A stretch of DNA of 20,098 nt from a virus. Where the stretch lies: positions 1 through 20,098 of IMG/VR virus record IMGVR_UViG_3300042350_000856. One strand, written 5' to 3'. This document shows, piece by piece, positions 5,451 through 14,687 of the stretch. The translations under genes and the position numbers were made by a program. The notes beneath the pieces are model-generated. The model saw only the letters and a list, made by a program, of their open reading frames with translations. It was not told where the DNA came from and searched no databases. Position 1 is the first letter of the stretch, and the number at the start of each line of letters is the position of its first letter.

Positions 5451-6893
5451 TTAGAATGCGCTGGAGTTACCGCTACCTAGTGCGCCACGGGCTAAGCCTG
5501 ATGCACCACCAAATGAGCCTACTTCTTTTTCGGCTAGTCGTAGTCGCTTGCGCTTTGCAGATTCAAGTTGTCCAAAGACTTCTTCCTCTGCTGTTTTTTG
5601 TGTGTAGTTAATTCCTTCTTCACCATAAATCTGACCAAGTTTTGTTCCAGTTGGTAGAACATTGGCAATACCTTGGTAACCCTCACGGGCTTGCTCCTGA
5701 GTAATGCCCAACTTGGCAAGCGCTGTAGCGCTGGTTACATCTGTTAGTAGATTCTGCTTTAAGGCTTCATTGCCAATCTCAGCAGATAGAACCTTCTCCT
5801 GTAACTTAGGTAGATTTTCTTTAGGGTTAAGAAAGTACTTAACTAAATCATCATCTTGAATACCATAGAATGACTTAAGAGTAGCCTTAATGTTAGGGTC
5901 AGAGTTATTGACCCTAGTTACTACTGTATCAATTCTATCCTTAAACTCTGCAGCAGAAATATCATTGCCAATGATGTCAGCCATTCTAGACTGAGACACC
6001 TTGCGGTCTGCTCCAAAGTAACCCTGTAAACCAAAGGCGCGTAGGGTTTCATTATAAGAATCTTCTAGTTGTAGATAGGTTGCTTCATCTATTACGTTAA
6101 GTCCAGCAGCACGGCGAATCTCATTACCACGGAAACGGTTAATGTAAGAAGTAGTCTTACGAAGTTCTACTGATGCTTGGTTAGCACCAAGTCCTTCTTC
6201 CATAAAGCGTTTAATTTCTGGCACTAGTTCTTCTAGTCCATAATCCTTAAAGGTACTTTCAAGCAATGTGTATGCATCTACATCTACTGTTGACTTGTAC
6301 TTATTGCCAGAGGCAACAAGAGTTTTTTGTGTGCCATCAGAGTAAAACCCAATTACATTTCCGTAAGCATCTGTTTCAGTAGATACTAATGTTGCATCAG
6401 GTGATGTGGTTTGACTAGTAACCTGTGAGGTAGGGTTAACATTTGTTGGAGTAACAGCAGTAGAACTACCTGCTGCATTAAATCCCATTGGACGAATAAC
6501 GCGATACTCGCCTTTACCGCCTGCACCAGTACGAACAAACTGAACTGTAAAGCCCTGGGCTACTTGCTCATCTGTAAGTGTTGGTTGCTCTTGTGCTTTG
6601 TAGGCAGCAGTTACTCTTTCGTTAAATGCTGTATTGGTTTCACCCTTCATTTTTTTCATAGCATCTGGGTTGATAGCACCAATTTCTGCTGCTGTATTTT
6701 CCAGATTAGAAATACTTGTTTGGGTTTTAGCAATCTGTGCATTTACTCTATCAAGCAAAAGTTCATCAGGGGTTTTAGCAATAGCCTTTTGTGCAGCAGG
6801 TACAGCAGCAGTTGCTGCACGCATAGCAGCAGCCTTAGTTTGCTCATCTACTACAGGTCGAAGACTAGAAAAGGATTCGTTTATTCTTGCCAT
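5451..6893 (-). CDS. large virion-associated protein (480 aa), putative internal/ejection protein
   Basis: This 480-aa protein begins MARINESFSSLRPVVDEQTK and has an Ala-rich helical N-terminal region with a probable coiled coil (about 45-72). A Thr/Ser/Pro-rich linker lies near 145-175. The next part, about 205-460, is mostly helical (LLESTFKDYGLEELVPEIKR ... YINRFRGNEIRRAAGLNV). The C-terminus is distinctive: KRKRLRLAEKEVGSFGGASG followed by LARGALGSGNSSAF. I recall this type of C-terminal tail in structural proteins of other phages. ATG overlaps the upstream TAA (TAATG), coupling it to the 421-aa gene. Three large, soluble, helical proteins in a row resemble the internal core or ejection protein sets of podoviruses, though those usually lie after the tail genes. 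A role in the virion is likely; the exact function is inferred. Confidence 0.65.
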   Translation of the reverse strand: MARINESFSSLRPVVDEQTKAAAMRAATAAVPAAQKAIAKTPDELLLDRVNAQIAKTQTSISNLENTAAEIGAINPDAMKKMKGETNTAFNERVTAAYKAQEQPTLTDEQVAQGFTVQFVRTGAGGKGEYRVIRPMGFNAAGSSTAVTPTNVNPTSQVTSQTTSPDATLVSTETDAYGNVIGFYSDGTQKTLVASGNKYKSTVDVDAYTLLESTFKDYGLEELVPEIKRFMEEGLGANQASVELRKTTSYINRFRGNEIRRAAGLNVIDEATYLQLEDSYNETLRAFGLQGYFGADRKVSQSRMADIIGNDISAAEFKDRIDTVVTRVNNSDPNIKATLKSFYGIQDDDLVKYFLNPKENLPKLQEKVLSAEIGNEALKQNLLTDVTSATALAKLGITQEQAREGYQGIANVLPTGTKLGQIYGEEGINYTQKTAEEEVFGQLESAKRKRLRLAEKEVGSFGGASGLARGALGSGNSSAF

Positions 6894-8158
6894 TATGCCA
6901 TCAATCCAAAGGAGCGTAGAATCTCAAGTGCATATCCTGATGCTTCTTCTCTAGCACCTGGTGACTTAAGCCACGCTTCTTTTGTCTTAGGGCTGGTGCG
7001 CAGTAGTTTCTCGTAATCTCTGATACTCATAACTCCAGCCTTTTGCGCTCCTGATGCATCCCTATTTGATAGGGCTGCTTGAATATCTTCATCAAAAATA
7101 CTAATTGCATTATCTGGTAAACCAAGTAGTCTGCCTTTATAAAAGGCATACTGATTAGCAATGTCAGAAGGCTTAACACCTTCATCAATTAACCCAGATA
7201 TGTTTCCGTAAAAACCCTTAGCCATACTCTTAATAGTATTCTTGGCAGAATCTAAATCAGTCTTGCCACTAGGAGTGAAGACTCCCATTACCTTATCAAG
7301 GGCTTGCTTTGTATCTAACTTGATACCAAAGGAAGATGCATACTCTTTAATCTCTTGAACACTTTGTGCTACTTGACCATTGTTCTTTGTTAAACCTTCT
7401 AGGTCTGTACCCTTAATAGCAGGCTTAATAACCATAGCCTTAATGCGAGAGTAATCATCAGCATCAAGATACTCACCAACAGTAGTAGTCTTACCACCAG
7501 CAGTAGTAGTCTGCTTAACTAGTGCAGCCTTTTCTTCTTTGTTTACTTGGTCATAGTATGACTTCTTTTCTGCAGCCGTAGCCCTACGGCCAAGCATTAA
7601 AAAGAAGTAATCATCAATCTCTTGGTCTGCCTGTGTCTTACTAGTTAGGTTAAGACCAGAACCATCACGGCCTTCTCCACGACCAATACCAACATATTTG
7701 TTAAGCAGTTTGTCAAAGCCTTGAGTAATTAATATTCCACTATCCTGGAAGTTCATTACCGATTCTACTGAAATTTTGCTTGCGGCTTTAGTAATAGCAA
7801 CTGCTAAAGCAGTTTCATCTTTAGATTCAAACTCTGATTTTTGCATATAGTCAGCATCATAAAGACGCTTACGCAAATATTCTATACCTTTGCCAGCCCT
7901 AGCCTCAGCAATATATTTAGAGCGAACTGCTTCAGCACCAAGAACTTGATAATCGCCCTTTGGGTTAATGTAAAGATATACTTGTCCAGGAATAGGGGAG
8001 TTTTCAGTTCCATTAAGAATCCATTCGTTACCACGTTGAACAATTTGATAGTAACCATTAGCACCAAAATCCTCGGTCATATCTTTGAGGGTTTGATTAA
8101 CAGGTGGCTTTCTACCTACTGTTCCTTGATTGGCAGCAGAAACTTCTGGTGATGCCAC
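6893..8158 (-). CDS. virion-associated protein (421 aa), putative internal/ejection protein
   Basis: This 421-aa protein starts with GTG at 8158-8156, overlapping the TAG of the giant gene (TAGTG), and is coupled at its end to the 480-aa gene. The N-terminus has a beta-like segment (GYYQIVQRGNEWILNGTENS, then GQVYLYINPKGDYQVLG). The rest is mainly helical, with DDYFFLMLGRRATAAEKKSY around residue 182, a helical phage-structural motif I have seen elsewhere but cannot name. There is no enzyme motif, signal peptide or membrane segment. Its place between the 1747-aa and 480-aa proteins suggests that the three act together, perhaps as an internal core. Function is unknown. Confidence 0.62.
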   Translation of the reverse strand: MASPEVSAANQGTVGRKPPVNQTLKDMTEDFGANGYYQIVQRGNEWILNGTENSPIPGQVYLYINPKGDYQVLGAEAVRSKYIAEARAGKGIEYLRKRLYDADYMQKSEFESKDETALAVAITKAASKISVESVMNFQDSGILITQGFDKLLNKYVGIGRGEGRDGSGLNLTSKTQADQEIDDYFFLMLGRRATAAEKKSYYDQVNKEEKAALVKQTTTAGGKTTTVGEYLDADDYSRIKAMVIKPAIKGTDLEGLTKNNGQVAQSVQEIKEYASSFGIKLDTKQALDKVMGVFTPSGKTDLDSAKNTIKSMAKGFYGNISGLIDEGVKPSDIANQYAFYKGRLLGLPDNAISIFDEDIQAALSNRDASGAQKAGVMSIRDYEKLLRTSPKTKEAWLKSPGAREEASGYALEILRSFGLMA

Positions 8159-11100
8159 TATCGAACCTCCGTTGTGTATGTGTCACGAGAGTAGAAACCT
8201 AAGATGGGTGCAAACACTGCTCTATTAGCCTCTCTCATTGCTGGGTCTAATTGAATTAAATCATTTAGAATTTGTTCAATTTGCGCTTTTTTATTACGCT
8301 TCATTTCTGTAAAGTTCCAGATGCGTCTGCTTTCTGGGTCTTCTGAAAATGAAATAAACTCACGTATAAGTGATGTAACAGTTCCCATGTTTTTGCGAAC
8401 TTGAGGTGATATTGGTGTTGACTTATCAGTAATGGCTTGGTCAATAGAAGAAAGAATGTTTCTTTCTGTTGATACTTCAAAGCCACCAGTCTCAAGGGCT
8501 GTTCGTAGTAATGGATATCCAGCCTTTAACGCATTGCGTCTAGCGGTTGCTTGCTCAATAATTCCTTTACGGGTTTCAGGTGCTGCTGTTCTAGCAAGCA
8601 AATCGCGTTGGTCACGCTCAATATCAAAGTATGCTTGCTTAGCCTGAGCAATGGATACATTGTCAAGATACTTTTCAAGAGTAGGTAGTTTAATTAACCC
8701 TTGCGCTTCTAGCCAAGTGTATGAATCTGCTGTGTAATCTCCAGTTTGTGGACCAAAGATATACGCTGCTTCACCATAAGTCTTAAGAAATGACTCGTTA
8801 TTACGTGCCCACTTATACATAGTATCAGTCTTTTGAATTGCTATCTTTGTAGCCTTTTCATTACGAGAGACAGTATAAATAATCTTGCGTGGATTCTTGC
8901 CAATAAATGTAGCAACGGCCAACTCATATGGGTCTGTTAGGAAGTCACCTTCCGTCTTTGATATACCAGCAAGGATGTCATAAAACTGAGCACGCATATT
9001 AGTTACACCAGTGCTTTTAATATAATCTGGAACACCCTTGCTCTCACGTAATGTGGGAGAAATAGGGCTAAGCATTCCAAAGAAAGCACGGGCTGCAAGC
9101 ACGTTATGTGCTGCAATTTTAACGGTCTTTAAGTATTCAGCCTTTTGTACATCTGTTGCATTAGCAGGTAGTTGAATGCTTTCATCACCAAATGCTTTTA
9201 TGTAAGCAATAGCCTGAAACGCAGCAGTTGTTTCTTGACGATTCATCTCATCAATATCAATTGCACGGGCTGTAGCACCACGGCCAATAGTTTCTAGATT
9301 CTGCAAGAACAATGGCATAAGCGCTTTGCGCAAAGTCATGTTATCGCCAAGATTACCTAGTGCCCAAGTATCATAATCATTGGCAAAGTTAGTAGCCCTT
9401 TCGCCCAACTTGCCTGGAATGTAGCCCAACATACCCTTAATACCAAGGAATGATATGGCTGCAACTGGACCAGATAGTGATGGTTGTCCTGCATCGGGAG
9501 CAAAGGATGGGTTAATTAAACGCAGTTTAAGAGTAACATCATTAAACTGTGGAACCTTAAATGCTCCACCAGTAAATTGACGTACTACTGGTTCAACCGC
9601 TGTGTTGATAATTGTATCGGTTGGTAGTACTACGTATGGCTCACCCTGGTCATCTTCATAAACTTCACCACGGGCAGATAGTCCTTGATGCGCTAGGCGC
9701 ATACGATAGATAACTTGTAGTGGCTTCTCACGCATTAAGCGGTAGTAGCGTCTCCAGAAGTCTTCAGTTGCACGATAGAAACGTGCTACTGTGCGTGTAG
9801 ATAATGCAAAGTTAGAACGAATTGCAGGATTATCTACATACTTAAGAATCATATTAGATGCATCATCCATGGCAAGTTCTGTAAATCTTTTTGCCGCAAT
9901 GTCATCTATTTCTTTAGTAACTTTAGCAAGTGCCTTATCATTTGTTAAAAGACTTGGGTTGTTAGTAACTTCCTCTTGAAGTAACTTACTTGCAAACTCT
10001 TTTTGTAACCCTTCATATCCATCACGAAGACGAGCATAGGTTGTAAGAACTGCAGGTTGACGGAATAAACCATTTACTTGACGGTCCATTCTTTCCATAA
10101 TCGCATTACCAAACTTGCCCCATGCAGATTCTAGGTCAGCCTTATCAAGAAACTCTTCAAACTCAATGTTGGTATTAATTTCACCAGTTGGTTGCTTACC
10201 AACAGTAGCCTTTTCAAACTCATCAAATGATGTTCTACTAGCAACCTTTGACCACTTGCCAGCAATTGTTTTACCCTCGCGCATTTCATAGGCAACAAGG
10301 TCGTTATGCTTAGCAACCATTAGATTAAATAAATCTTCATTAAAAGATTTAGGTCCACCATGGAAAGTGTTGCGCATATCTAGCAACATTGTTTCTACGT
10401 GGATACGTGCAATTTCTGCATCTGGAATACCACGTTGTGTGTAGTGAACTGAATCACCAAACAAGGATAGAAACTCTCTAACAATCGCTGTACGCTTTGG
10501 GTCTACTGTAAACTGGCGAGTAGTAAAGTCATAGTTGACTCCAAGAGCCTTAAGCATATTAGTTCTAGCAGTAGCAAAGTCTTTAGCAGTTCTTAAACCA
10601 TTGTTATCAAAGAACACTGTTGCTGGGTCTACTGATTGTTTTTCGCTTTTAAGTGAATACTTATTTACAGCAAACTGGCGATACCAGGTATCAAAGTGAG
10701 CAAGAGTTAAGTACTTATCATTAGTACGGCGAAGTTCCTCTGTGGATAATGCACGGAACTTACGGCCAGTCTTAACCCCAACTTCTTCTAGTGCTGAAGA
10801 AAGAGTAGATGGTGTAAATATAGCATCAATAATATCCTTATCGAACTTACCACCAAGGGATGTTCGAGCAGAAACTGATGCAGCCATTGAGTTGATTACA
10901 TCTGGGTGGTGAATAAATGCATCCTTAAGCCACTTAAACTGTGTAATTGATTCATCCACACCAAAGGCACTATATACACGTCTAATGGTTTCTTCACGAA
11001 TCATCATGTGTGTTACTTCTTCAATTGGAATCTTTTTATCAATCGCAAGGTCAGCAGCAATCTGAGAACGTTCTGCAACAGTAAGCGTTCCTTCTGGACC

Positions 11101-13401
11101 ACCCTTACGAAATAATATATTAATAGCACTACGAATAGGGCCAACAGAAGACTTAGAACCAGTAAGTGCTGTGGCTACATTCTTAAACTCTTGAACATCT
11201 CTAATCTTTCGTAGTGAAAGTAGGTCAAGTAGTGGTGCAGTAAGGGCGTACATAAACGCTTCATCAATAGCAGAACGAATACCTAAACGCGGAAACAGTG
11301 TAAGAATTGTCCAGAAGTTTACAAACTCAGAGACATACTTGTTGCGTGTAGCACCATCAAAAATGGCTGGAATAGAGTTCTTGCGGCGTGTAGACGCAGC
11401 AACCTGAATAATCTGCTCATATGGCAGAGCACCAATACCTTGCGCTACCTGGCTAGGCTGCACAATTCCACGGGCATTAAGAATAGGGGAATCATTTTCA
11501 ATACGAACAACGTGTGGGCTAATATCATCAATAAAATCTGTAGGCACTTCTGTTCTAGAAGTAGTAGTCATACCAGAACGATTGTTAAAAGTCCTATTAA
11601 GGATTTCTTCCATAATCTTACGGCCTTCGGCTGTGCCATGTAGACCATAACGGTGCATAATTGCTGCGTATAGGTTACGAATAATAATAACCTGCTCATC
11701 AGCCTGTGAGTCCAAGAAATGGAATGTCACAAAGTCTGCAACATCACGGGTAAATACCTGTCGTGCTACAAGACGGAAGTTTTCTGCTGTTTTAACAGCA
11801 TCTTCTCCAAGAAGAATCTGTGTACCAGCAGGGTTACGGCTTGCAGCCTTACCAAAAATTTCACCGATACGGCGTGCACGCTTAATATCTTTGTCAATTT
11901 CATCAAAGCGTTGAATTCCAGCAACGTTAACACCTTTATCAATGTCAGCACCAGCGGTTCTAAGAATGCTTACAGCATCTAAACCTTTATTCTGTGCACT
12001 GGCTAATCCAACTGATGTCTTTGCATTAGCAGCATTAGGATTCATAATTGCATCTGCAAGTTTAGCAATACCCATGCTGATGTGGCGCTCTGATTGTGCA
12101 GTTGGAATACCATTGCGCATAAATGTAATGCCATCAACGCGGCCATTTAGCAAGATTCCAACATTTTGAATCTCGCCAAAAAAGTTTTCAGCAGTTTTTG
12201 AATCAAAAACTTCTTTACTCGCCAGTGTTGTTACAACTTCAAAGTTACTAAAGCCAGGATAGTTCTGAACTAACTCGCGATAAGCGCTAGACCTTTCAAT
12301 AGAACCCTTTTTTGCTTCAGCAAACTTTCTAATTGCAGGACCTACGCCCTCATCCCATAAAGTTTTAACGCTAGGGTCTTCAAATGCCTGCTTTACACTA
12401 CCCTTAAAGTTACCTTTTTTTGCTTCTTGCATAATATTATCAGCAAGGCGTTGGCCTTTAGTTGAAAAAGTAGCAATCTTGCTTGCGCCACCAGTCATAT
12501 ATGTTAGTGGGTCTACAACAATTTGATAAATTGTGTCAATTGTTCCAGTTACACCAGTCTGATACTTACCAGAAAGTACACGTGAATTTAAGTTTCCACT
12601 GTTAGCCTGATTTGCTGTGTAAATTTTACGATATAAATCACGACCTGGTGAAATACCAGCAGCCTTTGTATCAAAAATAATCTGAGCAAATTCTTTTTGA
12701 TTATCAAAAGCATATGTAATAGCGTTAAGAATCTTTGGGTCTGGCTTACCATAGGATTCAACAATTTCGCCAGGAGTTTTACCAGATAGTAAACCCTTTG
12801 CTACAAAAACATTCTCTTTGCCGTAGCGTGCTTCAACAGCCTGTACTGCTCCTTTGTCCCAGGCATCGCGACCATTGTATGCATCATCCCAAACAGTACC
12901 TTTAAACGGTTTGTTTATTGCAAGATTAGCAGCAGCAATAGCGGGTCCAACAGGACCACCAAAAGCCGATAAACCACCAGTTACTGCAATGGGAGCCAAT
13001 GCTGGGTCAGCGCCTTGGGCGATTTGTCGTCCTGCAACATAAGGAGTGTTAATAGTTTTACCCCATGCGATAGCACTTTGAAGCGTTCCAATAATTGGAC
13101 TTCCACCAAGTTTAAGAACTTTGCCAGCAATTCCAAGACTACGTTGAAGTAGACTTGGGTCTTCTTGAGTAAACTTAGCGGTTGGGTAAAGAGCCTTAAT
13201 GTTTGCTTGGGCTTCTTCTGTTAAGGCTTGAAACTCACGCTTAGCATCATCTGCTTTAAGAGCACGAAGTTCTTTTGCTTTTTTAACAGTGTAAGCCAAC
13301 TGTTCAACGGCAAGTCTTTGCTGAGGTGAAAGGTTAGCATTATTTGCAGCATTATAAACAGCAGGATTAACTTCTCCTACAACTGGATTTATGCGGGCCA
13401 T
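8158..13401 (-). CDS. giant virion protein (1747 aa), candidate internal virion/ejection protein
   Basis: This is the largest gene, more than a quarter of the window. It starts MARINPVVGEVNPAVYNAAN, with ATG overlapping the previous TAA (TAATG). Residues 24-70 are a charged helical segment. Residues about 136-162 are a Gly/Ala-rich hydrophobic stretch (APIAVTGGLSAFGGPVGPAI) that could insert into a membrane. Further hydrophobic patches occur near 690-730 (FWTILTLFPRLGIRSAIDEA) and near 1320 (AAISFLGIKGMLGYIPGKLG). The rest alternates helical, charged segments with no Cys-rich, lysozyme, protease or polymerase motif that I can recognise. Size, helical content, membrane-like patches and co-occurrence with two other large proteins resemble T7 gp16-type ejection proteins. 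Alternatives are a tape measure protein, unlikely so far upstream of the capsid gene, or a large polyvalent inner-capsid protein. Confidence 0.65.
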   Translation of the reverse strand: MARINPVVGEVNPAVYNAANNANLSPQQRLAVEQLAYTVKKAKELRALKADDAKREFQALTEEAQANIKALYPTAKFTQEDPSLLQRSLGIAGKVLKLGGSPIIGTLQSAIAWGKTINTPYVAGRQIAQGADPALAPIAVTGGLSAFGGPVGPAIAAANLAINKPFKGTVWDDAYNGRDAWDKGAVQAVEARYGKENVFVAKGLLSGKTPGEIVESYGKPDPKILNAITYAFDNQKEFAQIIFDTKAAGISPGRDLYRKIYTANQANSGNLNSRVLSGKYQTGVTGTIDTIYQIVVDPLTYMTGGASKIATFSTKGQRLADNIMQEAKKGNFKGSVKQAFEDPSVKTLWDEGVGPAIRKFAEAKKGSIERSSAYRELVQNYPGFSNFEVVTTLASKEVFDSKTAENFFGEIQNVGILLNGRVDGITFMRNGIPTAQSERHISMGIAKLADAIMNPNAANAKTSVGLASAQNKGLDAVSILRTAGADIDKGVNVAGIQRFDEIDKDIKRARRIGEIFGKAASRNPAGTQILLGEDAVKTAENFRLVARQVFTRDVADFVTFHFLDSQADEQVIIIRNLYAAIMHRYGLHGTAEGRKIMEEILNRTFNNRSGMTTTSRTEVPTDFIDDISPHVVRIENDSPILNARGIVQPSQVAQGIGALPYEQIIQVAASTRRKNSIPAIFDGATRNKYVSEFVNFWTILTLFPRLGIRSAIDEAFMYALTAPLLDLLSLRKIRDVQEFKNVATALTGSKSSVGPIRSAINILFRKGGPEGTLTVAERSQIAADLAIDKKIPIEEVTHMMIREETIRRVYSAFGVDESITQFKWLKDAFIHHPDVINSMAASVSARTSLGGKFDKDIIDAIFTPSTLSSALEEVGVKTGRKFRALSTEELRRTNDKYLTLAHFDTWYRQFAVNKYSLKSEKQSVDPATVFFDNNGLRTAKDFATARTNMLKALGVNYDFTTRQFTVDPKRTAIVREFLSLFGDSVHYTQRGIPDAEIARIHVETMLLDMRNTFHGGPKSFNEDLFNLMVAKHNDLVAYEMREGKTIAGKWSKVASRTSFDEFEKATVGKQPTGEINTNIEFEEFLDKADLESAWGKFGNAIMERMDRQVNGLFRQPAVLTTYARLRDGYEGLQKEFASKLLQEEVTNNPSLLTNDKALAKVTKEIDDIAAKRFTELAMDDASNMILKYVDNPAIRSNFALSTRTVARFYRATEDFWRRYYRLMREKPLQVIYRMRLAHQGLSARGEVYEDDQGEPYVVLPTDTIINTAVEPVVRQFTGGAFKVPQFNDVTLKLRLINPSFAPDAGQPSLSGPVAAISFLGIKGMLGYIPGKLGERATNFANDYDTWALGNLGDNMTLRKALMPLFLQNLETIGRGATARAIDIDEMNRQETTAAFQAIAYIKAFGDESIQLPANATDVQKAEYLKTVKIAAHNVLAARAFFGMLSPISPTLRESKGVPDYIKSTGVTNMRAQFYDILAGISKTEGDFLTDPYELAVATFIGKNPRKIIYTVSRNEKATKIAIQKTDTMYKWARNNESFLKTYGEAAYIFGPQTGDYTADSYTWLEAQGLIKLPTLEKYLDNVSIAQAKQAYFDIERDQRDLLARTAAPETRKGIIEQATARRNALKAGYPLLRTALETGGFEVSTERNILSSIDQAITDKSTPISPQVRKNMGTVTSLIREFISFSEDPESRRIWNFTEMKRNKKAQIEQILNDLIQLDPAMREANRAVFAPILGFYSRDTYTTEVR

Positions 13402-13835
13402 TAGTACCCATATTCAGCAAGGGTTGAATAAATAAGTTCGGCTTCTCCAGTTGGGTCAAACTGTGCAATCTTACGCATAGTTACAGAAATTGGTTCAGTA
13501 GTTGTAGGAAGGTTCATTACTTCACTTCCTGGTCCTTCACCAATATCTACACCAGATGAAATAGGTTCATTAGGACGTGTAGTAGCAGCCATTAACTCTG
13601 TTGGCATTTCCATCTGAACTAATCCTGAATTGCCCATAGCGTTAGCGCCCATGCTGTTGCCAGCCATTGGTGCTGCTACTTGGTTTGAGTAGGTTTGCTG
13701 TCCTTGTCCGTATGGGAGTCCTGGAATGTATCTAGCACCTTGTGTTGGTCCCCCGTCAGTGCGCTGAGAAAGAGCGCCAGGGCCTGAAACTGGTGCTGGG
13801 TTAGACGGTGCACGGTATCCACCTTGTACTGCCAT
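13401..13835 (-). CDS. Gly/Pro-rich conserved phage protein near portal, function unknown
   Basis: This 144-aa protein has a disordered Gly/Pro/Gln-rich N-terminal half (GGYRAPSNPAPVSGPGALSQ, then RTDGGPTQGARYIPGLPYGQ), a Met/Asn/Gly-rich middle (PMAGNSMGANAMGNSG), and a structured end with PNEPISSGVDIGEGPGSEVM and a C-terminal helix (TMRKIAQFDPTGEAELIYST). I recall proteins of this PSNPAPVSGPGALS(Q/R)RTDG type from many phage genomes, usually close to the portal gene and never assigned a function. It is coupled by TAATG to both neighbours. It is probably a minor head component or assembly factor; this is inference. Confidence 0.75.
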   Translation of the reverse strand: MAVQGGYRAPSNPAPVSGPGALSQRTDGGPTQGARYIPGLPYGQGQQTYSNQVAAPMAGNSMGANAMGNSGLVQMEMPTELMAATTRPNEPISSGVDIGEGPGSEVMNLPTTTEPISVTMRKIAQFDPTGEAELIYSTLAEYGY

Positions 13836-14107
13836 TATTCATCTCCTTCGTCTTCCAATTCATCTTCAACTTCTGCTGGTTGGCCAAAGGAATCTTTATT
13901 GTATTCCTTAGCCAGACGCATCATGCCTTCGGCATTCCAGGGTGTCATTGCTTCTGACACTTCCGTATGCAAGTAACGAGTTCCATCATAGTCTGCCCAT
14001 TCTGTAATTATTAACCAGTTAGCGCAGATAAAGTTAGACCCATCAGGGTCTTCCTCTATTAGAACTTTTAATGCTTGCTCTATTTTCTCCCTGAATCTCT
14101 CACTCAT
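13835..14107 (-). CDS. small acidic conserved protein, function unknown
   Basis: I choose ATG 14107-14105 as the start (MSERFREKIEQALKVLIEED, 90 aa) because it overlaps the TGA of the upstream peptidase gene as ATGA, the pattern used throughout the window. A longer frame exists but would run back into the peptidase gene. The core contains ICANWLIITEWADYDGTRYL followed by HTEVSEAMTPWNAEGMMRLA, a compact alpha/beta motif with conserved Trp residues that I recall from actinobacteriophage hypothetical proteins. The tail is very acidic (EVEDELEDEGDE). Function is unknown. Tight coupling to the Ntn hydrolase hints at a partner or regulator, but nothing in the sequence proves it. Confidence 0.7.
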   Translation of the reverse strand: MSERFREKIEQALKVLIEEDPDGSNFICANWLIITEWADYDGTRYLHTEVSEAMTPWNAEGMMRLAKEYNKDSFGQPAEVEDELEDEGDE

Positions 14108-14673
14108 TTTGCGTACTGAATCTTTGTAATAATTGGTGCACTTGTGTGAATATCCCACATGCACGCTACTTCAATGGCTCTGCGAATTATTTTTTCCGCT
14201 TGTTCTGGAGTTTTCGCTTTATCAATATGTAAAGCCTCCATAACTCCCAAAGCAACATCGCCACCGCTCCCACCATAATAGATACCACGGATATCACGGT
14301 CCCAAGAATAATCTTCAAAGACAGGATAAATAACTCCATGTATGCTGATAATAAAATCTGAATCCTGCGCTGCTGCATCGCCATCTTCTTTCATGTCATA
14401 ACCTGCATCAATAAATACTTTACGCATAGCAGGTATAAACTTTTGTGTCATAAACAAATCTAAGTTTTCTAACTTAGTTGGCTTAGGTGGTTTCCATCCA
14501 AAGTGAAGGATGTTAGAACCACGACTAGCACCAGAACCTGCAATTAAATATCCGTTGTTCTCGATAATCTTGTGAGTAGCAATCGTCATAGGACGACCAT
14601 TATCATCAGATGCTCTAGAATCGCAACCGATTACAGACCAGCCATCTCCTTGATAAGCAGCAAGTGTTGTCAT
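14104..14673 (-). CDS. proteasome-beta/HslV-like Ntn hydrolase, putative prohead maturation protease
   Basis: This 189-aa protein has the layout of a 20S proteasome beta or HslV subunit. Met1 is followed by Thr2, which host methionine aminopeptidase should expose as the N-terminal nucleophile without a propeptide. GCDSRAS gives Asp18 (Asp17 of the mature form, as in proteasomes), THKI gives Lys35 (near the family's Lys33), YYGGSGGDVALGVMEA (132-147) is the GSGG-type motif containing the catalytic-site Ser, and D174IHTS178 matches the conserved C-terminal Asp/Ser. All expected active-site residues appear present. It directly follows the portal gene, 14 bases after its stop, with AGGGG as ribosome-binding site. 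Portal-adjacent proteases normally cleave scaffold or capsid proteins, so a maturation role is a reasonable inference. Host-directed proteolysis is an alternative. Confidence 0.85.
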   Translation of the reverse strand: MTTLAAYQGDGWSVIGCDSRASDDNGRPMTIATHKIIENNGYLIAGSGASRGSNILHFGWKPPKPTKLENLDLFMTQKFIPAMRKVFIDAGYDMKEDGDAAAQDSDFIISIHGVIYPVFEDYSWDRDIRGIYYGGSGGDVALGVMEALHIDKAKTPEQAEKIIRRAIEVACMWDIHTSAPIITKIQYAK

Positions 14674-14687
14674 TGTCCCCTACCTAG

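Noticed and set aside
6564-7016. 150-aa Cys/Ser-rich open frame on the plus strand
   Set aside because: It is antisense to the 480-aa and 421-aa genes, and its odd composition is what the complement of their codons gives.
8158-13401. Tape measure protein for the 1747-aa gene
   Set aside because: Tape measure genes normally follow the capsid and tail-tube genes; this one precedes the scaffold gene, and no tail-tube gene is visible. Kept only as a minor alternative.
14108-14164. N-terminal extension of the acidic 90-aa protein
   Set aside because: It would lie inside the Ntn hydrolase gene; the ATGA start at 14107 follows the junction pattern of the module.
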